A DNA stretch of 64,000 nt, taken from assembly GCA_049841275.1 (NCBI GenBank), contig JASGDN010000049.1, positions 1 to 64,000 of the forward strand, read 5' to 3'. A model generated the notes under the pieces. It saw only the letters and a program-made list of their open reading frames with translations. It made no database searches and was not told where the DNA came from. Positions 25,747 to 34,460 of this stretch are shown one piece after another. The translations under genes were made by a program, and so were the position numbers. Within the stretch, counting starts at the first letter, position 1. Each line of letters starts with the position of its first letter. This DNA comes from JASGDN01 sp049841275. Its GTDB lineage: Bacteria; Chloroflexota; Chloroflexia; Thermomicrobiales; UBA6265.

Positions 25747-26517
25747 CTACCAGGGCCGGCCGAGCAGTTGCCGAATACGAAGTCCCCAGACCATCAGCGC
25801 CGCCTCGATCACGACCCGGCGCGACAGCTTGGAACTGCCGGCGACCCGATCGGTGAAGGTGATCGGCACCTGTTCGACCCGCCCCCCGGTCGAGAGGGTG
25901 CGGAACGTCGTCTCGATCTGGAACCCGTAGCCGTCGGCGTGGACCGACGACAGGTCGATGGATTCCAGCGTCGCCGGTTTCCAAACCTTGAATCCGCCGG
26001 TGAGGTCACGGATCGGGACTCCGAGGATCAACCCGGCGTAGATCCCGCCGGCCCGGCTGATGAGCTTCCGGTGCCACGGCCAGCCATGCGTATCGCCACC
26101 AGGAATGTAGCGGCTTCCCAGCACGAGGTCCGCATCGGTCTTCGTCGCGACCGCCACCATACGAGCAAGATCGCTGGGTTGATGGGAGTGATCGGCGTCC
26201 ATCTGGGCGATCAGGTGCGGATGCGTCTCCTGCGCAAGGGAAAGCCCGGCCACATAGGCGCGCCCGAGGCCCTCCTTGCCCGTGCGATGCAGGACATCGA
26301 CGCGGCCAGGATAGTGCTCGGCAAGATCGTCCGCGAGCGCACCGGTGCCATCCGGCGAGTTGTCGTCCACGACGAGCACCGCATACCCGTCCCCGAGCGC
26401 GAGGACTTCGGTCACGATGGCCCGCAGGTTGTCGACTTCGTTGTAGGTGGGAATGACGACCAAGACATCCGGCACCGGAAGGAACTCCGGGCGGGTGCGG
26501 TTCTCGGGAACACTCAC
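25747..26517 (-). CDS. Polyprenol-phosphate mannosyltransferase (DPM1-like GT2)
   Basis: A 256-aa GT2 enzyme. VVIPTYNEVDNL, VVDDNSPDGTG, HRTGKEGLGRAYVAG and AQMDADHSHQP (the metal-binding DxD) follow the dolichol-phosphate mannose synthase pattern. The bacterial enzyme loads mannose from GDP-mannose on undecaprenyl- or polyprenyl-phosphate at the cytoplasmic face, supplying membrane mannosyltransferases such as GT39-type proteins; one such protein is encoded at 45-47 kb. There is no C-terminal transmembrane extension. The GTG start overlaps the stop of the response-regulator gene by four bases. Confidence 0.92.
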   Translation of the reverse strand: MSVPENRTRPEFLPVPDVLVVIPTYNEVDNLRAIVTEVLALGDGYAVLVVDDNSPDGTGALADDLAEHYPGRVDVLHRTGKEGLGRAYVAGLSLAQETHPHLIAQMDADHSHQPSDLARMVAVATKTDADLVLGSRYIPGGDTHGWPWHRKLISRAGGIYAGLILGVPIRDLTGGFKVWKPATLESIDLSSVHADGYGFQIETTFRTLSTGGRVEQVPITFTDRVAGSSKLSRRVVIEAALMVWGLRIRQLLGRPW

Positions 26518-26897
26518 GAGGTGGCGTCACCTCGTCCGCGTTCGAGCAGGAACCCGACCTGAACAAGCAGCGCATCGACATCGAATGGTTTGGAAAGCAA
26601 TGCGTCCGCTTCCAGTTCGGCGGTGCGGTCACGCAGGGTACGGCTGGCGGACATCGCGATGATCGGCAGCTGGGCGGTCTCCGCTTCCTGGCGGAGGCGA
26701 GCAATGAGGGTGCCGCCATCGACGCCCGGAAGCATGATGTCCATCAGGATGAGATCCGGCTTCCAGTCGCGCGCCATCATCAGGCCCTGGGCGCCATCCC
26801 GCGCGACGGCCACGGTGTGCCCTTCTCCCTCCAGCACGACCTCGATCAACTGGGCAACATCGTTCTGGTCTTCGACGACGAGGATGCGTGAACTCAC
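26514..26897 (-). CDS. Stand-alone response-regulator receiver protein
   Basis: A 127-aa CheY-like receiver with no output domain: ILVVEDQNDVAQL at the start (acidic pocket), the phospho-acceptor Asp in LILMDIMLPG, Ser in AMSAS and Lys in LSKPFDVDAL. Such regulators act by protein contact. The GTG at 26897 is chosen because AGAAGG lies upstream and the domain begins at once; an upstream ATG would add 26 unconserved residues. Its stop overlaps the GTG start of the mannosyltransferase gene, an unusual pairing. The -10-like TATACT lies at 26956-26961. Confidence 0.92.
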   Translation of the reverse strand: MSSRILVVEDQNDVAQLIEVVLEGEGHTVAVARDGAQGLMMARDWKPDLILMDIMLPGVDGGTLIARLRQEAETAQLPIIAMSASRTLRDRTAELEADALLSKPFDVDALLVQVGFLLERGRGDATS

Positions 26898-26955
26898 GAC
26901 GCTTGTACCTTCTTGCAATGCGCGGCTCTGCAACGAGGCTTGCCCCTGCACGGAC

Positions 26956-26961
26956 AGTATA
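26956..26961 (-). promoter_or_regulatory. -10-like element for the response-regulator operon
   Basis: TATACT on the minus strand, about 60 bases before the GTG at 26897. No good -35 box is visible at 16-18 bases, so the promoter is tentative. Confidence 0.35.
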
Positions 26962-27030
26962 TGCGGTCGGCGCATAGCATGCCCTGTTCCGGGGAGACGC
27001 TGGGACTCGTCTCCAGGTTCCGCGCCGGGA

Positions 27031-28377
27031 TCAGCGGCCGAGTCGTGCCGGTTGCGTGTCCACCAGGTCCGCCCCCAGATCGTTCAGTTTATCCACGAAG
27101 TTCGCATAGCCGCGATCGATGTGGTCGACATCGGAGATCACCGTCTCCCCGTCCGCCACGAGCCCGGCCAGGACCAGGCTCACGCCGGCGCGGATGTCCA
27201 GCGCGGTGACGGCGGCACCATGCAGCCTCGTCGGGCCGTAAACGATCGCCGTCGGGAAGCGGGGATTTCCTACCCCATCCTCACGCGGTGTATCGACCTG
27301 GGCACCCATCTTCTTTAGTTCCTCGACATAGAGCAACCGATTCTCGTAGACACGCTCCTGCAGGATCGAGGTACCGTTGCACTGCGTCAGCAAGGGCAGC
27401 ATGGTCGCCTGCTGGTCGGTCGGGAAACCGGGGAACGGCAGGGTCTGGATTTTGACCGCCCGGCGCTCCCGGGCAGGCTTGACCAGCATACTGTCGTTGC
27501 CGAACCAGAGCTTCGCGCCGATCTGCCGCAGCTTCTCGGTGACGGGAAGCATATGGGACTCGATCACCCCTTCCAGGGAGACTTCGCCGCCGGTGATGAC
27601 GGAGGCAATGGCGAACGTCCCCGCCTCAAGCCGGTCCGGGATGCAGACCACCGAGGTTCCCCGCAGCTTGCCAACCCCCTCGATCACGATCGTTGGCGTC
27701 CCGAGACCGGAGATGCGCGCGCCCATGCGATTCAGCATCTCGCCAAGCCAGATCACCTCCGGCTCGGCGCAGGCGTTGTTGATGACCGTCGTTCCCTGTG
27801 CGAGACAGGCGGCCATCAGGATATTCTCGGTCCCGGTGTGGGTGGGATAATCGAGATAGACCGGCCGGCCGGAGAGCGCCCCCGCCTTCGCCACGACCGT
27901 CGACCCAATACTGGTAATCTCCGCGCCAAGTCGCCGGAACCCGTCGAGGTGAATATCGATCGGCCGGGTGCCGATCTGGTCCCCTCCGGGATCGGCGAAT
28001 GAGATCTCGCCTGCCCGGGCGAGCATCGGGCCGACCACGACCACCGACGCCCGGGTCGCCTTGAAATGCTCGGCTGGCGCATCGGTGCGAGCGATCTTCT
28101 CGGCACGAACGGTTACGGTTTCCCGCTGTGGAGCGATCTCGACCTCGGCACCGAAGACCCGGAGCAGCTCGGCCATCGAGAAGACATCGGAAATCATCGG
28201 CATGTTGTCCAGGCGGACTTCGTCATCCGTCAGAAGGCAGGCAGCCATTGCCTTCAACGCCGCGTTCTTCGCGCCGCCGATCTTCACGTTGCCTTCGAGC
28301 CGTCGCCCGCCGCGTACCTTCAGGACGCGCTCGGCAACGGGCAGATCGGTCGCAATCGTCTCGACAGTGACGGACAT
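27031..28377 (-). CDS. murA: UDP-GlcNAc 1-carboxyvinyltransferase, Asp active-site variant
   Basis: A 448-aa enzyme catalysing the first committed step of peptidoglycan synthesis, PEP transfer to UDP-GlcNAc. IGGAKNAALKAMAACLLTDD carries the catalytic Lys37-Asn38; VVVVGPMLAR, FPTDQQA and the NRLLYVEELKKMGA region are diagnostic. The active-site loop reads PGGDQIG, with Asp133 where most MurA enzymes have the Cys (Cys115 in E. coli) alkylated by fosfomycin. Natural Asp variants, as in mycobacteria and Chlamydia, are active and intrinsically fosfomycin-resistant. Length is about 25 residues longer than usual, from an N-terminal extension. A -10 TATACT lies 105 bases upstream. Confidence 0.96.
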   Translation of the reverse strand: MSVTVETIATDLPVAERVLKVRGGRRLEGNVKIGGAKNAALKAMAACLLTDDEVRLDNMPMISDVFSMAELLRVFGAEVEIAPQRETVTVRAEKIARTDAPAEHFKATRASVVVVGPMLARAGEISFADPGGDQIGTRPIDIHLDGFRRLGAEITSIGSTVVAKAGALSGRPVYLDYPTHTGTENILMAACLAQGTTVINNACAEPEVIWLGEMLNRMGARISGLGTPTIVIEGVGKLRGTSVVCIPDRLEAGTFAIASVITGGEVSLEGVIESHMLPVTEKLRQIGAKLWFGNDSMLVKPARERRAVKIQTLPFPGFPTDQQATMLPLLTQCNGTSILQERVYENRLLYVEELKKMGAQVDTPREDGVGNPRFPTAIVYGPTRLHGAAVTALDIRAGVSLVLAGLVADGETVISDVDHIDRGYANFVDKLNDLGADLVDTQPARLGR

Positions 28378-28481
28378 GGAAACTCCTGGCGGTAGTGATC
28401 GGTCAGCGAAGCGGGCATCGCCCGGTGGCTACGGCGTGGATGACATCGGAGGTCGGGCCACACAGCGATGACGCTGCAGGC

Positions 28482-28510
28482 AGTATAGGGGAGGTTTCCC
28501 GTTCCCAAAC
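28482..28510 (-). promoter_or_regulatory. Tentative murA promoter
   Basis: On the minus strand TATACT (28482-28487) lies 17 bases after GTTTGG (28505-28510). The -10 is good, the -35 poor. It sits between the atp terminator and murA. Confidence 0.45.
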
Positions 28511-28511
28511 G

Positions 28512-28547
28512 AAAACAGGACGCCATCCCGAAGGATGGCGCCCCGTT
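28512..28547 (-). terminator. Terminator of the ATP synthase operon
   Basis: CGCCATCC (28521-28528) pairs with GGATGGCG (28533-28540) around a CGAA loop, with imperfect pairing further out. On the minus strand the stem is followed by TCCTGTTTTCG. It lies 28 bases after atpC. Confidence 0.75.
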
Positions 28548-28575
28548 TATCCTGCCTCGAACCGGACTGGCCGGA

Positions 28576-29004
28576 TCAGGGATTTGGAGTGCTGCGTCCG
28601 CGACGGCGGTGACCGATCCGCAGACGGACGGCAGCCCGTCGCAAGGCGGCATCAGCCTCCGCGATGGAGACGGCGTCGGCGCGGTTGCGCTTCGTCTCCT
28701 CGGCGCGGGCGCGGGCAGCCTCGGCCCGCTCGACGTCGATCTCGCTCGCTCGCTCGGCGGTGTCGGCGAGGATCGTCACCCGATCGTGACTGACCTCGAC
28801 GAACCCGCCGAAGACGACAATCGACTCCTCCGAACCGCCCTTCTTCACCCGCAGCTCACCAAATGTGAGCAGCGAGATCAGCTGCGCGTGTCCAGGCAGG
28901 ATGCCCAGCATGCCGTCAACCCCAGGGACGACCGCCATGTCGACGTCATCCATCTGGAAGACGACCCGCTCGCCGGTCACGACCTCCACATGAAGTTTGG
29001 CCAC
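28576..29004 (-). CDS. atpC: F1F0 ATP synthase epsilon subunit
   Basis: A 142-aa subunit of the central stalk. The N-terminal beta-sandwich is standard (VVTGERVVF, VPGVDGMLGILPGHAQLISLL, GGFVEVSHDRVTILAD), and the C-terminal helical hairpin (about 90-130) could serve as the inhibitory latch. The C-terminal end is unusually basic (RIGHRRRGRS). The GTG start has AAGGAGG at good distance, 42 bases after atpD. It is the last gene of the operon. Confidence 0.94.
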   Translation of the reverse strand: MAKLHVEVVTGERVVFQMDDVDMAVVPGVDGMLGILPGHAQLISLLTFGELRVKKGGSEESIVVFGGFVEVSHDRVTILADTAERASEIDVERAEAARARAEETKRNRADAVSIAEADAALRRAAVRLRIGHRRRGRSTPNP

Positions 29005-29046
29005 GAAATGCCTCCTTGCGCCTCACCAGCGCGGGAGAGAACCGGT

Positions 29047-30486
29047 CTAGCGGTTCTCGGCGGCCATCTTCTCCGCGGCCTCAACGACCTCGTCGATGCT
29101 GCCCTTGTAGCGGAACGCCCCCTCCGGCAGATGGTCGTGCTTGCCGTCGAGGATCTCCCGGAACGAGCGCACGGTGTCCGCCAGCGAGACGAAGCGGCCC
29201 GGATTGCCGGTGAACTGCTCGGCGGTGAAGTACGGCTGCGACATGAACAGCTCGATGCGCCGCGCACGGTCGACGATCTGCTTGTCCTCGTCGGAGAGTT
29301 CTTCCACACCGAGGATGGCGATGATGTCCTGCAGGTCGCGGTAGCGCTGGAGCACTTGCTGCACGCCACGGGCCACCTGGTAGTGCTCCTCACCCACGAT
29401 CAACGGATCGAGGATGCGAGACGTGGAAGCCAAGGGGTCCACCGCCGGGAAGAGACCGCGCTCGGCGATCGACCGTTCGAGCGAGATCGTCGCGTCGAGG
29501 TGGGCGAACACGGAACTCGGCGCCGGGTCGGTGTAGTCGTCTGCAGGCACGTAGACGGCCTGGACCGAGGTGATGGATCCGGTCTTGGTCGACGTGATGC
29601 GCTCCTGGAGCTGTCCCATCTCGCTGGCCAACGTCGGCTGGTAGCCCACGGCGCTCGGCATACGACCGAGAAGGGCCGAGACCTCGGAACCTGCCTGCAC
29701 GAAGCGGAAGATATTGTCGATGAAGACGAGGACATCGCGTCCCTCGTCGCGGAAGTACTCCGCCATCGTCAGGCCGGTGAGGGCAACGCGAAGGCGGGCG
29801 CCTGGCGGCTCGTTCATCTGCCCGAAGACGAGCGCGGTCTGGTCGCGCACACCGGACTCGGCAAGTTCGCCCCAGAGGGCGGTGCCTTCGCGGGTCCGCT
29901 CGCCGACGCCACAGAAGACGGAGTAACCGCCAAACTCCGCCGCGATGTTGCGGATGAGCTCGGTGATGACCACGGTCTTGCCGACGCCTGCGCCGCCGAA
30001 GACGCCAATCTTGCCGCCGCGGGTGAACGGAGCGATGAGGTCGATGACCTTCGAACCCGTCTCCAGCACCTCGACCTTGGTCGACTGCTCGTCGAATCGG
30101 GGAGGATCGGCGTGAATGGGCCGGAACTCGACCGCCTTCACGTCGCCCTGCTCGTCGATCGCGGCGCCGGTCACGTTGAACATGCGGCCGAGGGTCGCCG
30201 GGCCAACCGGCACCGCGATAGCCTTGCCAGTGTCGATAGCATCCTGACCGCGGCGCAGGCCGTCGGTAGTGCTCATGGCAACGGCGCGAACGCGGTCGTT
30301 GCCGAGGTGGATCTGGACTTCAAGGACGAGCTTGGTGCCATTCGGCAGCGTCGTCTCAAGGGCGTTGTAGATCTCCGGGAGTTGATCGGGTGGGAACTCG
30401 ATGTCGACGACGACGCCGGTGACCTGAACGATCTTGCCGGTGGCGCCGCCCGTCTTGGTTTCGGGAGCAACTGCGGCTGCAGCCAT
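29047..30486 (-). CDS. atpD: F1F0 ATP synthase beta subunit
   Basis: The 479-aa catalytic subunit. The P-loop GGAGVGKTV, the catalytic Glu in GERTREGTALWGE, DVLVFIDNIFRF (Walker B) and ALLGRMPSAVGYQPTLASEMG are all present, as is the C-terminal ILDGKHDHLPEGAFRY. An N-terminal extension of about 15 Ala-rich residues precedes the beta-barrel. It forms the alternating hexamer with AtpA. Spacing to atpG is 76 bases. Confidence 0.98.
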   Translation of the reverse strand: MAAAAVAPETKTGGATGKIVQVTGVVVDIEFPPDQLPEIYNALETTLPNGTKLVLEVQIHLGNDRVRAVAMSTTDGLRRGQDAIDTGKAIAVPVGPATLGRMFNVTGAAIDEQGDVKAVEFRPIHADPPRFDEQSTKVEVLETGSKVIDLIAPFTRGGKIGVFGGAGVGKTVVITELIRNIAAEFGGYSVFCGVGERTREGTALWGELAESGVRDQTALVFGQMNEPPGARLRVALTGLTMAEYFRDEGRDVLVFIDNIFRFVQAGSEVSALLGRMPSAVGYQPTLASEMGQLQERITSTKTGSITSVQAVYVPADDYTDPAPSSVFAHLDATISLERSIAERGLFPAVDPLASTSRILDPLIVGEEHYQVARGVQQVLQRYRDLQDIIAILGVEELSDEDKQIVDRARRIELFMSQPYFTAEQFTGNPGRFVSLADTVRSFREILDGKHDHLPEGAFRYKGSIDEVVEAAEKMAAENR

Positions 30487-30562
30487 GGTGCGTGCCTCGC
30501 TTCGTAAAGGGTCCTGTTCAGGTCACCGGCGACAGCCGCCGGTGACAGGCTCGAATCTGGTG

Positions 30563-31441
30563 TTACTCGACGCGGAAGGCGTTCGCGCCAGCAGCGATCT
30601 CGGCGACCTCGTTGGTGATCTGTGCCTGGCGCGCCTTGTTCAACGCGAGCTGGAGATCGGAGGTGAGCTCCTTCGCGTTGTCGGTCGCGTTGCGCATCGC
30701 CACCATCTGGGCCGAGTAGAACGACGCCACGTTGTCGAGCGCCGTCTGGTAGACCAGCCCCTCGACATAGCGCGGAAGGATGCCGTTCAGCACCTCCTCC
30801 GGGCTCGGCTCGAAGATGTAGTCCTCGGTCGTGCCGCTTCGCTCGGGCCGGACGATGGGCAGCAGCTGGATCTGTTCCGGGCGCTGCACCAGCGTGTTGA
30901 TGAACTTCGAATAGATCAGATGCACCGCATCGACGTTGCCCTTCAGGAATTCGTCGATCGCAATCTGCGTCGCCGGGCGGATATCATCGAGACCCGGCGC
31001 ATCGCCAAGACCCTGGAACTCCGCAATCGCATTCTGCCTGGTCCGCGCGCAGAACTGGATGCCCTTCTTGCCGATGGCAATCACCTTGACATCCACGCCG
31101 GCCGCCTTCTGCTCGCGCAGGTAGACGCTCACCCGGCGCAGGATGTTCGCCGTGAGGGCGCCGGCAAGACCGCGATCCGGGGTCACCAGAATCAGCGCGG
31201 TCGTCTTGATCTCGCTCCGGGCCTGGAGCAGCGGAAACGCCTTCAGCTGCTCCGGATCGTTCTGGGCCGCCGCCAGATCGCCGAGCACCTGGCTCAGACG
31301 CTCGTAGTAGGGGCGGCTGCGGACCACACGGTCCTGGGCGCGGCGCATCTTCGATGCAGCCACCATCTCCAGCGCGCGCGTAATCTGCGACATGTTCTTG
31401 ACGCTGCGGATGCGGCGACGAATTTCACGTGGGCTTGGCAT
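30563..31441 (-). CDS. atpG: F1F0 ATP synthase gamma subunit
   Basis: A 292-aa rotor shaft. The N-terminal coiled-coil starts PSPREIRRRIRSVKNMSQITRALEMVAASKMRRAQ and the C-terminal helix has MVAMRNATDNAKELTSDLQLALNKARQAQITNEVAEI, which together pass through the hexamer. The middle Rossmann-like part includes VTPDRGLAGALTANILRR. Length is normal. It lies 19 bases after atpA. Confidence 0.97.
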   Translation of the reverse strand: MPSPREIRRRIRSVKNMSQITRALEMVAASKMRRAQDRVVRSRPYYERLSQVLGDLAAAQNDPEQLKAFPLLQARSEIKTTALILVTPDRGLAGALTANILRRVSVYLREQKAAGVDVKVIAIGKKGIQFCARTRQNAIAEFQGLGDAPGLDDIRPATQIAIDEFLKGNVDAVHLIYSKFINTLVQRPEQIQLLPIVRPERSGTTEDYIFEPSPEEVLNGILPRYVEGLVYQTALDNVASFYSAQMVAMRNATDNAKELTSDLQLALNKARQAQITNEVAEIAAGANAFRVE

Positions 31442-31460
31442 ATCGCCTCATCCTCTCGTG

Positions 31461-33008
31461 TTAGTCGGCCGCAGTCGCGCTGGATGCGCTGCTGCCATAG
31501 TTGTTGGTCGCCTTGAAGTCCTTGGTGGCCTTCGTCAGATCGGCAACGATCTCGTCGGTCAAGGCCTTCTCGGTCTTGATCCGCTCGAGCAGATCGACGT
31601 GCGACGTGGTGAGATACTCCAGGTACCCGGCCTCGAAGGCGCGGATCTGATCCACGGCCACATCGTCCAGGTGACCGGCGGAACCAGCCCACAGGATCGC
31701 CACCTGCTGCTCCACCGGGAGCGGGCTGTACTGCGGCTGCTTCAGGACCTCGGTCATGCGCTGGCCGCGCTCGATCTGGCGGCGCGTCGACGGATCGAGG
31801 TCGCTGGTGCCGAACTGCGCGAAAGCCGCCAGCGAGCGGTAGTTCGCCATATCGAGGCGGAGGCTACCGGCCACCGAGCGCATGGCCTTGATCTGGGCCG
31901 AACCACCGACGCGCGACACCGAAAGACCGGTATTGATGGCCGGGCGGATACCGCCATAGAAGAGGTCGGTCTCCAGGAAGATCTGGCCGTCGGTGATGGA
32001 GATCACGTTCGTCGGGATGTAGGCCGAGATGTCGCCGGCCTGCGTCTCGATGATCGGCAGCGAGGTCAGCGAGCCGCCACCCAGCGCATCGTTCATGCGC
32101 GCAGAGCGCTCGAGCAGACGGGAGTGGAGGTAGAAGACATCGCCCGGATACGCCTCGCGTCCCGGTGGGCGGCGCACCAGCAGCGACACCTGGCGGTAGG
32201 CCTGGGCCTGCTTCGTCAGGTCGTCGTAGATGATGAGCGCATCGCGGCCGCTCTCCATGAACTCCTCGCCCATCGCGGTGCCGGAGAACGGCGCAATGTA
32301 CTGGAGCGCAGCTGGGTCGGACGCCGAGGCAACGACGACGATGGTGTGCTTCATCGCGTCGTTCTCTTCGAGGATGCGGACGATCTGCGCGACCTGGGCA
32401 CGCTTCTGTCCGATGGCGACGTAAATGCAGAGCACCCCACTGTCGCGCTGGTTGATGATCGAGTCGACGCCGATGGTGGTCTTGCCGGTCTGGCGGTCAC
32501 CGAGGATCAGCTGACGCTGGCCACGACCGATGGCGGTCATGGCGTCGATAGCCTTGATGCCAGTCTGAAGCGCGGTCTTCACGTCCTGGCGCTGAATGAC
32601 GCCCGGCGCGATGCGCTCGATATCGCGAGCCTTGTCCGTGACGATCGGGCCCTTGCCGTCGATCGGCTGCCCCAGCGCGTCGACCACGCGGCCCAGGAGG
32701 GCATCGCCCACGGGAACCGACGCAATCTTGCCCGTGGTGCGGACCTCGTCGCCCTCTTCGATGGTGGTGTAGTCGCCGAACACGATGACGGCCACCGTGT
32801 CCTCACCAAGGTTGAGGGCCAGGCCCTGGGTCCCAGTCTTGGTGAACTCGACGAGCTCGCTGGCCATCACCTGCGTGAGGCCGTAGACCGTGGCGACGCC
32901 GTCACCGATGCCGATGACGGTCCCCACGTTCGTAATCGTTGCCTGGTCTGAGAATCCCTGGATCTGCTGCTTGAGCAGATCACTGATCTCGGTCGCGCGT
33001 ACCGCCAT
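31461..33008 (-). CDS. atpA: F1F0 ATP synthase alpha subunit
   Basis: A 515-aa non-catalytic nucleotide-binding subunit. The P-loop GDRQTGKTTIGVDSIINQ, ALIIYDDLTKQAQAYRQVSLL, the arginine-finger region (ISVTDGQIFLETDLF, here ISITDGQIFLE; RPAINTGLSVSRVGGSAQ) and RLDMANYRSLAAFAQFG are typical. The ATG at 33008 begins MAVRATEISDLL, the standard N-terminus; longer in-frame starts add unconserved residues. A 200-base gap separates it from atpH, larger than elsewhere in the operon, with nothing recognisable in it. Confidence 0.97.
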   Translation of the reverse strand: MAVRATEISDLLKQQIQGFSDQATITNVGTVIGIGDGVATVYGLTQVMASELVEFTKTGTQGLALNLGEDTVAVIVFGDYTTIEEGDEVRTTGKIASVPVGDALLGRVVDALGQPIDGKGPIVTDKARDIERIAPGVIQRQDVKTALQTGIKAIDAMTAIGRGQRQLILGDRQTGKTTIGVDSIINQRDSGVLCIYVAIGQKRAQVAQIVRILEENDAMKHTIVVVASASDPAALQYIAPFSGTAMGEEFMESGRDALIIYDDLTKQAQAYRQVSLLVRRPPGREAYPGDVFYLHSRLLERSARMNDALGGGSLTSLPIIETQAGDISAYIPTNVISITDGQIFLETDLFYGGIRPAINTGLSVSRVGGSAQIKAMRSVAGSLRLDMANYRSLAAFAQFGTSDLDPSTRRQIERGQRMTEVLKQPQYSPLPVEQQVAILWAGSAGHLDDVAVDQIRAFEAGYLEYLTTSHVDLLERIKTEKALTDEIVADLTKATKDFKATNNYGSSASSATAAD

Positions 33009-33208
33009 GATCGCTCCGTTCTTCCGCGGCATCAGTGCCGCGCCACGCGGTCCTGCCCGTTGCCGTGGGATGGTGCCGTGGATGATTGCCGATTGTCGTC
33101 CCGAACTGATGCATGCTCTCGCCGTGCGGAAGGCCGGGACGACCTCCTGACTCCGCACCAACCTGCGTCACCTGCCGCGTGGCGAAACTCCTGTCGCGAG
33201 GACCGGAA

Positions 33209-33736
33209 TCAGGCGGCGAGGCGCGCCCGCAGGTTCCGCAGCTGGTTGATGACGCTTCCATCGATCAACTGGTCGCCGATGCGCGCCACGATTCCCCCGA
33301 TGATCTCGGGATCGACCGTCATACGCAATTGCACATCCCGGCCAAGCAGCTGTTTCAGCTGCCGGCTGACGAGCGCCTGCCCGTCCGCCTCCAATGGCTC
33401 GGCGGTGGTGACATCCACCCGCACGATCCCCTTGGAGGCCAGATCGGCCTCGTCCACGAGCGCAGCCACATCCGGCAGGATGACGACCTTGCGCCGCTCG
33501 ATGAGCATCTTCACCAGGTTCAGCGCCTCCGGATGCAGATCCGGCAGCACCTTTTGAACGACGGAGAGCTTTTCGCTATTGCTGATGTTTGGATTGGCAA
33601 AGAACCCGCTCGCCTCGGGGCCAGCGACCAGATCGGCAAGGCCGTTCAGGTCACGCTGCCACCGGTCGAAGTTTCCCTCGTCCGTTGCCAGCTCGATGAC
33701 CGCCTGTGCGTAGCGCATCGCCGAACCGCTCGCCAT
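33209..33736 (-). CDS. atpH: F1F0 ATP synthase delta subunit
   Basis: A 175-aa stator subunit (OSCP homologue). The N-terminal six-helix domain starts SAMRYAQAVIELATDEGNFDRW, and the C-terminal strand-helix segment has VRVDVTTAEPLEADGQALVSRQLKQLLGRDVQLRMTVDPEIIGGIVARIGDQLIDGS, the conserved family signature. It links the b stalk to the top of F1. Confidence 0.95.
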   Translation of the reverse strand: MASGSAMRYAQAVIELATDEGNFDRWQRDLNGLADLVAGPEASGFFANPNISNSEKLSVVQKVLPDLHPEALNLVKMLIERRKVVILPDVAALVDEADLASKGIVRVDVTTAEPLEADGQALVSRQLKQLLGRDVQLRMTVDPEIIGGIVARIGDQLIDGSVINQLRNLRARLAA

Positions 33737-33768
33737 CGCTCGTTCCCTCGTCTCTCACCGTTCAGTAC

Positions 33769-33827
33769 GCAGGAGGCAAAAGGCAGTTGGTCGAGTGGTT
33801 GTCGCCTCATCCCTCCTGCCTTCTGCT
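33769..33827. repeat. Imperfect palindrome between atpF and atpH
   Basis: GCAGGAGG (33769-33776) is complementary to CCTCCTGC (33812-33819), and GCAAAAGGCAG pairs at 10 of 11 positions with CTGCCTTCTGC (33817-33827). The overlapping pairings suggest an interspersed repeat of GCAGGAGGC/AAGGCAG units in the 98-base gap, not a simple terminator. Confidence 0.45.
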
Positions 33828-33834
33828 TACCTCG

Positions 33835-34335
33835 CTAGTTCCGGGACACGCGCGACGCATCGGCCAGGGTCTGCTCGATCAGCTCGGCCTGGGCCTTCGG
33901 ATCGAGTTCCTTGCGCACGATCTTGCCAGCCGCAAGCACGGCCAGGTCGCCAACTTCCTTCCGAAGTGCAACGCGCGCTTCTTCGGTCTGCTGGCGCAGC
34001 GTGTCTTCCGCCCGCTTGAGGTATTCCTCCTGCTGGACGGCTGCTTCCTCACGCGCTTTCGCGATCATCTGCTCACTGGTCTGCCGCGCCGAGGCCACAA
34101 TCTCCTGGGCCTCCCGCCGCGCCTGGAGCAGCGCATCTTCGTTGCGCGCCTGGGTTTCCTTGAGCTCCGCCTGCATCCGCTCGGCAGAGGCCATACTCTC
34201 CCGAATCCGCTCCGCACGCTGATCGAGCACCCGCACGATGGGGCCGACTGCGAACCGCCAGAGCAGATAGATGAAGACGAGGAAGGCGACCAGCTGGACG
34301 GCGAGCTGCCATCCATTGATACCCAACTTGTCCAT
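33835..34335 (-). CDS. atpF: F1F0 ATP synthase b subunit
   Basis: A 166-aa peripheral stalk protein. One N-terminal transmembrane helix (about 9-28, LAVQLVAFLVFIYLLWRFAVGP) precedes a long charged helix that dimerises as a right-handed coiled coil, ending with LAAGKIVRKELDPKAQAELIEQTL. Only one b-type gene is present, so the stalk is a homodimer. Confidence 0.95.
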   Translation of the reverse strand: MDKLGINGWQLAVQLVAFLVFIYLLWRFAVGPIVRVLDQRAERIRESMASAERMQAELKETQARNEDALLQARREAQEIVASARQTSEQMIAKAREEAAVQQEEYLKRAEDTLRQQTEEARVALRKEVGDLAVLAAGKIVRKELDPKAQAELIEQTLADASRVSRN

Positions 34336-34460
34336 GGTCGGCCTACCCTCCGTTCACACCCATCATCGTCGCCGGCATCCGGCACGCATCGCGCCGGGCG
34401 CCGAATCCGGGGCCGGCGCCCGGCGCCACACGAGCGCGCCGAGCTGACCAGCCAGCAGGA

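Noticed and set aside
28609..30507. A 632-residue frame opposite atpC and atpD
   Set aside because: Shadow of the two ATP synthase genes on the other strand, with no motif of its own.
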